Below, one piece after another: positions 7,490-11,215 of a DNA stretch of 11,215 bases (positions are counted from its first letter, which is position 1; each line of letters starts with the position of its first letter). This DNA is from Deltaproteobacteria bacterium. GTDB lineage: Bacteria > Desulfobacterota > GWC2-55-46 > DRQE01. A model generated the notes under the pieces. The model was not told the origin of the DNA and made no database searches. It worked only from the letters and a program-made list of their open reading frames with translations. Made by a program: the position numbers and the translations under genes. The stretch spans positions 1-11,215 of the forward strand of contig DAOVKH010000033.1 in assembly GCA_030631875.1 (NCBI GenBank), written 5' to 3'.

Positions 7490-8112
7490 TTCTTCTTACC
7501 TTTCTTTTTAGCCTTAGCCGCCGCCTGCTCCTCTTCGGGTATGAACCTGAAGGTCAGAGCCGTAAAGCTACTATTCAAGATTGGTTCGGTCCCGCTAATC
7601 TCCGAAACGCTGACATCTATAGCCTCTATATTTACTATCCTTGAGAGCTTAGATATCTTATCGCAAAAACCGTAAAGACTTGCGTACTTGCCCTTAACCT
7701 TCATGGTAATGGGAACTTCCGCGTAGAAAGCCTTTGCCTTTTCAGGTTTAGGTTCAAAGTATATTATCTCCAGACCGGACTTCTTTGCGGCATCGTTTAT
7801 GTCTTTTATCAGCTGAGGAATCTCTCTGCTGTCAGGCAACTGCTTTAGGGCCGCTATCAGCCTAATATCCAGATCTTCTTTTTCTTTTTTAAACTTCGGG
7901 ATATCGGCGGCGATTCTCTTCTTATTTACTACCTTAGCCTCTATATCTTCAAGCTCTTCGGTGAGCGTAACTATAGCGGCCTGCTTGGGCTTGATCATCC
8001 CTGCATAAACAGCCCCGCCTACAGCCGCACACAGAACAATAAGTATCAGCACCTTATGCAGTGTCGGTAATCTAAGTATCTTATCTATCTTTGGTGAGCC
8101 TTGAATATCCAC
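7486..8112 (-). CDS. pilO: Type IV pilus inner-membrane protein PilO
   Basis: PilO pairs with PilN in the inner membrane and contacts PilP, aligning the motor with the secretin. The 208-aa protein has a short cytoplasmic N-terminus, one membrane helix (about 20-42, VLILIVLCAAVGGAVYAG), a coiled coil (about 45-95) and a ferredoxin-like C-terminal domain that includes KVKGKYASLYGFCDKISKLSRIVNIEAI. It ends with a strongly basic tail rich in Lys. The start codon is GTG at 8112, supported by GAGG five bases upstream at the very end of pilN and by the gap of only two bases after the pilN stop. The stop overlaps pilP. Order and topology make the call secure. Confidence 0.92.
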   Translation of the reverse strand: MDIQGSPKIDKILRLPTLHKVLILIVLCAAVGGAVYAGMIKPKQAAIVTLTEELEDIEAKVVNKKRIAADIPKFKKEKEDLDIRLIAALKQLPDSREIPQLIKDINDAAKKSGLEIIYFEPKPEKAKAFYAEVPITMKVKGKYASLYGFCDKISKLSRIVNIEAIDVSVSEISGTEPILNSSFTALTFRFIPEEEQAAAKAKKKGKKK

Positions 8113-8114
8113 TT

Positions 8115-8648
8115 CTACCTCAATATCTCTATTGTGAAAGTAACCATATCTCTACCACTCTTCGGAGAACTCTTTATAACCTTCAAAACCACCGAACGGA
8201 CACCCTCAGTATAGCCTATTCTCTCTATAAACTCGGAGACGAAATCACCGTCTCCGGCAACACCGCTGACTGTTATGTAATTCCCTTTATCGACAAGCTT
8301 CTCTACCCATACTTTCTTAGGCAAAGAATCCCTTATCATATTAAATATCCTGACAGGGCCGGCACGTCCTTTTTCAAGGTCGTCTACTGTATCAAGTTTA
8401 TTTTGAACGAGACTTTTCTCGTGTTTAAGGTTTGTCAACTCACCAATTTGCCTCTCTATTGTCGCAAGCTCTTTCTCGGCATTCTTTATAGCGCCATCAA
8501 AGAGAGAGACGTCACCTCCAAGCTTTACCGCGTAACCAACGGAAGCAACCAGCACCATTACGAGCATAAGCCCTGCAACGGTTATATGAAACCTTAGAGA
8601 TTCGCGCTTCTTTGCGGCTCTTATTGGAAGCAGATTAATGCGTATCAT
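8115..8648 (-). CDS. pilN: Type IV pilus inner-membrane protein PilN
   Basis: PilN is a bitopic inner-membrane protein. Its short cytoplasmic tail binds PilM and its periplasmic part pairs with PilO. The 177-aa product opens with INLLPIR (residues 4-10), the known PilM-docking motif. One membrane helix follows (about 23-45, ITVAGLMLVMVLVASVGYAV), then a coiled coil (about 50-90) and a ferredoxin-like domain (about 95-177) with VWVEKLVDKGNYITVSGVA. The ATG at 8648 overlaps the pilM stop as ATGA, and GGAGG and GGAG occur just upstream within the last pilM codons. Length and layout are normal for the family. Confidence 0.94.
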   Translation of the reverse strand: MIRINLLPIRAAKKRESLRFHITVAGLMLVMVLVASVGYAVKLGGDVSLFDGAIKNAEKELATIERQIGELTNLKHEKSLVQNKLDTVDDLEKGRAGPVRIFNMIRDSLPKKVWVEKLVDKGNYITVSGVAGDGDFVSEFIERIGYTEGVRSVVLKVIKSSPKSGRDMVTFTIEILR

Positions 8649-9706
8649 CTATCTCCGAGCCTCCTGGTTCCGAGCCCTACGGCAACCCCGAAGTAAGGGC
8701 CTATCTCCTGAAGGAATTCTTCATCAAAACTCTTAGGGTTATAGACAAGGCCGCCGAACGGGTTTACTATCTCAACGGGTATCTCCGTGGCTTCCTGCAT
8801 AATCTCAAGCAGCCCCTGAACCTTGGCTCCGCCGCCGCTGAGCATAATCTTATTTACAACCATGCCGGGAGCACCGCTCAGATAGAAGTCAACGGACCTC
8901 TTCACCTCCATGGCTATCCCGTGAGAGACAGTCCCCATAACACCGGCAAGCTCTTCGGGGTCAATCTCATTGGATTTACCGAGTTTGGCATCCTCTGCCT
9001 CACTGAAACTTATATTAAAGTGTCTTTGAATCTCTTCGGTCAGCTGATTGCCGCCGCTGGAGTTACTCCTCGTAAAGGCCGTAACGCCGTTCGCTATAAC
9101 ACTTATACTCGTTATGCTCGCTCCTATATTTATCATGGCTACATTTTCTTCAGGGGCCAAGCTGTAGCTTATCTCCATCATGTTTTCAAGGGCAAAGGAA
9201 TCTACATCTACGACCACCGGGTTAAGCCCGGCTTCCTTTAAGACGTTAACGTAGTCCTGTATAACATCCTTCTTGACGGCAACGAGCATGACATCCATCT
9301 GGCCGGTACCTTCGGTGTCTTCACCAAGTATCTGAAAGTCGATATAGACATCACTCATAGGGAAGGGAATATACTGCTCGGCCTCCCACTGAATGCTCTC
9401 GCCGAGTTCTTCTTCGGTCATGGCCGGCAGAGGAACCTTCTTTATTATAACGGAATGACCCGTAAGGGCGGATATGGTATCGGTGGCCGAGACCTTATGC
9501 TCCTTTAAGAGTTCGGTAAGGGTGTTCGTCACGGTCATAGAATCGATGATAGAGCCATCGACTATAGCCTCCGGCGGAAGATAGGCTATCCCCATCTTCT
9601 GTAGCTCCCAGCCCTTCTTCGACTGCTTGAGGGCTATGACCTTAATGGAGTTAGAGCCTATATCCAAGGCTATACATTCTTTTTTCTTGAAGAGCGATAA
9701 TGCCAT
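8645..9706 (-). CDS. pilM: Type IV pilus actin-like ATPase PilM
   Basis: PilM is a cytoplasmic actin/FtsA-fold protein that binds the N-terminal tail of PilN and connects the pilus motor to the alignment complex. The 353-aa product shows the phosphate 1 motif ALDIGSNSIKVI (13-24), a second phosphate motif NIGASITSISVI (193-204) and the adenosine motif LSGGGAKVQGL (289-299). The conserved IQWEAEQYIPFP (105-116) is also present. I set the start at the ATG at 9706: AGGTGG lies five bases before it, whereas the in-frame GTG at 9715 falls inside that ribosome-binding site. It lies 52 bases downstream of the XRE gene with no terminator between them, so the two probably share the promoter at 10090-10118. 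Confidence 0.95.
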   Translation of the reverse strand: MALSLFKKKECIALDIGSNSIKVIALKQSKKGWELQKMGIAYLPPEAIVDGSIIDSMTVTNTLTELLKEHKVSATDTISALTGHSVIIKKVPLPAMTEEELGESIQWEAEQYIPFPMSDVYIDFQILGEDTEGTGQMDVMLVAVKKDVIQDYVNVLKEAGLNPVVVDVDSFALENMMEISYSLAPEENVAMINIGASITSISVIANGVTAFTRSNSSGGNQLTEEIQRHFNISFSEAEDAKLGKSNEIDPEELAGVMGTVSHGIAMEVKRSVDFYLSGAPGMVVNKIMLSGGGAKVQGLLEIMQEATEIPVEIVNPFGGLVYNPKSFDEEFLQEIGPYFGVAVGLGTRRLGDR

Positions 9707-9758
9707 AATATCCACCTACGTTAATTACTCTATCTAATTCTACCGCAAAAAACCAAAG

Positions 9759-9956
9759 TTAGTCGGTAAATACGCGTCCCTTTTCAGAGAGCTTTAACCC
9801 CAGGGCCTGAATTATCTTTCGTTTCGTATCAACCCTGCAACTATAGCCCTTCTCTATCCTGTCTATGGTCAGCGGAGAGACTCCGGCCTTCCGGGCAAGC
9901 TCTGATTTGCTTAAGAGCATACCCTCTCTGATATCCTTGAGATTATTCGTTTTCAT
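9759..9956 (-). CDS. XRE-family helix-turn-helix regulator
   Basis: This 65-aa protein is little more than one Cro/CI-type helix-turn-helix domain. Residues 17-24 (KSELARKA) form helix 2, GVS is the turn, and residues 28-36 (PLTIDRIEK) are the recognition helix. The VDTKRKIIQALGL segment (42-54) forms the closing helices. It lacks any effector or dimerisation domain. The ATG at 9956 has GGAAGG about nine bases upstream. It is the first conventional gene behind a strong promoter and sits immediately ahead of pilM, so it may regulate its own operon, including the pilus genes. That is inference: no operator has been shown. C40 is its only cysteine. Confidence 0.85.
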   Translation of the reverse strand: MKTNNLKDIREGMLLSKSELARKAGVSPLTIDRIEKGYSCRVDTKRKIIQALGLKLSEKGRVFTD

Positions 9957-9997
9957 TGTAGCACACCTTCCAGGCTAAAAGAAACCACACTTGTCAT
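9953..9997 (-). other. Candidate leader mini-ORF 2 (14 aa)
   Basis: A 14-codon frame (MTSVVSFSLEGVLQ) begins at an ATG that overlaps the stop of mini-ORF 1 as ATGA and ends in a TGA that overlaps the XRE start as ATGA. It contains the ribosome-binding site of the XRE gene. Its own upstream purines (GGGGTAGG) are too close to the ATG for a good site, so it could be translated only by coupling. It may be coincidence. Confidence 0.25.
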
Positions 9998-10032
9998 CCT
10001 ACCCCTACACCCCGGGCATTGCGCCTGAGCAT
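9994..10032 (-). other. Candidate leader mini-ORF 1 (12 aa)
   Basis: A 12-codon frame (MLRRNARGVGVG) lies in the leader of the XRE-pil transcript. Its ATG has an excellent AGGAG ribosome-binding site seven bases upstream (10040-10044). Three of its codons are arginine (AGG, CGC, CGG) and five of the last six residues are Gly or Val. I do not recognise the peptide. The strong initiation site is the main reason to list it. Confidence 0.35.
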
Positions 10033-10052
10033 AACACTTCTCCTATACGTAA

Positions 10053-10074
10053 CACATCTGCAAAAAGAGATGCG
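10053..10074 (-). promoter_or_regulatory. Hairpin in the 5' leader of the XRE-pil transcript
   Basis: On the minus strand CGCATCT and AGATGTG can form a seven-base stem with one G-U pair around an eight-base loop (CTTTTTGC). It starts about nine bases after the predicted transcription start. It could stabilise the 5' end or take part in leader control. No U run follows, so it is not a terminator by itself. Confidence 0.35.
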
Positions 10075-10089
10075 CCGTATTTATAGCAA

Positions 10090-10118
10090 AATATATAACA
10101 AACAAGATAATTTGTCAA
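10090..10118 (-). promoter_or_regulatory. Strong sigma70-type promoter for XRE-pilMNOPQ
   Basis: On the minus strand a perfect TTGACA (10118-10113) is followed by a 17-base spacer and TATATT (10095-10090, five of six). Directly upstream is an A run and about 50 bases of almost pure A/T (10119-10170), which resembles an UP element. Transcription would start near 10083 and leave a leader of about 127 bases. An imperfect inverted repeat ACAA-GATAAT-TTGT (10102-10115, plus strand) lies inside the promoter and could be an operator. Confidence 0.8.
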
Positions 10119-10167
10119 GTTTTTTTTTAAAAGAATATAAATTATATATAACTATATATATCTATAT

Positions 10168-10197
10168 AAAAAAAGAGACCCTGAGGCCTCTTTTTGA
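10168..10197 (-). terminator. Intrinsic terminator after the PilX-like gene
   Basis: On the minus strand an 11-base stem (10195-10185 with 10180-10170), containing one G-U pair, closes a TCAG tetraloop and is followed by more T. It lies about 65 bases after the stop codon of the upstream gene. In the opposite direction the G-U pair becomes an A-C mismatch, so it is built for minus-strand transcription, although the A run on the other side could allow weak bidirectional action. Confidence 0.85.
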
Positions 10198-10262
10198 AAA
10201 AGTTATATCGTTAATATTCTCACTGCTCATCGTAATATCAGTTGCTCTAAAAGTGCATCCGA

Positions 10263-11215
10263 CTAAAGTCTCGTCCACCTGAGCATCCTTGGCACCGACA
10301 TGCCGACGGCCACACCCGATGCTACGGGTCTGCTTCCGAAGACATCTAAAGATCCGTTGACATAGACGTCAGCCTGATTATCTACGTCCTCTACAATACC
10401 GTCGCCTTCTATCATAAGGGTTCCGTATACAACGGCGGTACCGGTGACCTTAAGATCTCCCATAACGAATATCATGCCCTCCCAAGTGAAGTTACCGGCT
10501 ATTTCAAGGTCTCCTGTTACTATAAGAAGTCCCCTTCCCTCACCTCCGTTTATCTTGATCGGACCGTAGCTCTCGTTGTTTGCCTCATCGTAGTTGTCTA
10601 TGACTATTATCTGCGGCTTTTCATTACATATATGGCTGGCAAATTCGGTGTCGGCGCCGGCACCGGTAGTATCGTTGTCGCACATGGTTCCAAAGCCTCC
10701 GTCATCTGCATAGTCGTCGCCCGTGATGTTAGATGCATTACTTCCCGTGTGTAGATCCGATACGTCGGCATAACTTCTAACGGCATCCAACGACATTCCG
10801 AGGTAAGTTAGCATTCCGCCATCATTATCCGTAGCCGCAGCATCATATGTATATGGCGGCTCCCATGTGCCCGGGCCGTAATCAACGTCAATCGAAAGAT
10901 TTATACAATCCACACCATCACAGCCATCTACATCCATATCGCCCATAAACTCTGAGAAGGAAGCCACGTTGCCTCCAATAGAGCCTCCGCCGCCAATGGC
11001 TATCTCGCCCTCTGTAAAGAGGATAGTCTCTCCGGGAGGCAGAAGGTTAAGTCCAACTGGAGATACGTAGGCTCTTACAACCGCGACCGTACCTGCAACT
11101 GTCGTACCTGTGGAGGTTATCTCATATACAGGAAAGGCCGAATCGCAATCTCCGGGTGCATTACCGCCTATGAAGGCGTAACAGTATACGACAAGCTCGT
11201 TATCGTCGCAGTTAA
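10263..11215 (-). CDS. PilX-like type IV pilus assembly protein, C-terminal part
   Basis: The reading frame is open from the right edge to a TAG at 10263, giving at least 317 residues; the N-terminus is outside the window. A GTG at 10967 lies mid-protein and should not be taken as the start. The first visible part contains FPVYEITSTGTTVAGTVAVV, like the middle of deltaproteobacterial PilX proteins (minor pilins or pilus priming subunits). The C-terminal part has glycine-spaced strands (GRGLLIVTGDLEIAGNFTWE, GMIFVMGDLKVTGTAVVYG, TLMIEGDG) typical of the same proteins, and an end (PRMLRWTRL) resembling the usual LSWRE terminus. At least seven cysteines and a DMDVDG calcium-loop-like motif are present. 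It is likely surface or periplasmic. The assignment is by pattern memory, so the exact family is moderately sure. Confidence 0.6.
   Translation of the reverse strand, partial: NCDDNELVVYCYAFIGGNAPGDCDSAFPVYEITSTGTTVAGTVAVVRAYVSPVGLNLLPPGETILFTEGEIAIGGGGSIGGNVASFSEFMGDMDVDGCDGVDCINLSIDVDYGPGTWEPPYTYDAAATDNDGGMLTYLGMSLDAVRSYADVSDLHTGSNASNITGDDYADDGGFGTMCDNDTTGAGADTEFASHICNEKPQIIVIDNYDEANNESYGPIKINGGEGRGLLIVTGDLEIAGNFTWEGMIFVMGDLKVTGTAVVYGTLMIEGDGIVEDVDNQADVYVNGSLDVFGSRPVASGVAVGMSVPRMLRWTRL

Larger units (their letters stand above)
9957..10262 (-). other. Regulatory intergenic region ahead of the XRE-pil operon
   Basis: This 306-base stretch separates the PilX-like gene from the XRE gene. On the minus strand it holds, in order: a terminator (10168-10197), an AT-rich block with several TATATA runs, the promoter (10090-10118), a leader hairpin and two overlapping mini-ORFs. 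I saw no tRNA and no known riboswitch consensus. I looked specifically for a cyclic-di-GMP type and did not find its conserved core. Confidence 0.7.

Noticed and set aside
9707..9715. GTG at 9715 as the pilM start
   Set aside because: It lies in the AGGTGG ribosome-binding site of the ATG at 9706, and the PilM family starts with the MALSLFKKK-like segment.
9957..10083. A cyclic-di-GMP or other known riboswitch in the leader
   Set aside because: The conserved core of the cyclic-di-GMP-I motif is missing and I recognise no other riboswitch consensus.
10119..10170. Replication origin or A/T-rich repeat array
   Set aside because: TATATA runs are irregular, no DnaA-box-like sites were seen, and the block fits an upstream promoter element.
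10019..10282. An 87-codon plus-strand frame through the AT-rich intergenic region
   Set aside because: It is low-complexity (poly-Ile, Tyr and Lys) and passes through the promoter and terminator of the minus strand.

Overview
All genes in this window lie on the minus strand, so the map reads from right to left. The content is bacterial chromosomal core: the inner-membrane and secretin machinery of a type IV pilus (PilM, N, O, P, Q), three shikimate-pathway enzymes (AroC, AroK, AroB), then a small TPR protein, a Roadblock/LC7 protein and the start of an Xaa-Pro peptidase. As far as I recall, the order pilMNOPQ-aroC-aroK-aroB-TPR-Roadblock-pepP/Q is typical of Deltaproteobacteria (Desulfobacterota, for example Geobacter-like genomes). 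Base composition is moderate and ATA (Ile) is used freely. I cannot place the organism more precisely. No phage, transposon, CRISPR, tRNA or rRNA sequence is visible.

Region by region on the minus strand: (1) 11215-10263 is the C-terminal part of a PilX-like pilus assembly protein that runs off the window, followed by an 11-bp hairpin terminator. (2) 10262-9957 is an AT-rich regulatory region with a near-consensus sigma70-type promoter and a leader of about 127 nt. The leader holds a hairpin and two overlapping mini-ORFs. (3) 9956-4017 encodes a 65-aa XRE-type regulator followed by pilM, pilN, pilO, pilP and pilQ. Junctions are tight, with ATGA overlaps at pilM/pilN and pilO/pilP. A C(UUCG)G hairpin terminator follows pilQ. 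(4) 3954-1061 carries aroC, aroK and aroB, with an ATGA overlap at aroK/aroB. (5) 1060-886 is a gap with a clear promoter, which drives the TPR gene, the Roadblock gene and, six bases after the Roadblock frame ends, a TTG-started Xaa-Pro peptidase.

PilM (cytoplasmic, actin-like), PilN and PilO (single-pass membrane proteins), PilP (lipoprotein) and PilQ (outer-membrane secretin) form the alignment and secretin subcomplexes of the pilus machine. The PilX-like protein upstream is probably a minor pilin or priming component. The Roadblock protein belongs to the fold family of MglB, a GTPase regulator of polarity, but no partner GTPase is in view.

I see no wholly new system here. The points most worth checking are the tandem mini-ORF leader ahead of the XRE-pil operon, the pilQ terminator that abuts the aroC ribosome-binding site, the repetitive acidic linkers of PilQ, and the in-frame junction between the Roadblock and peptidase genes.
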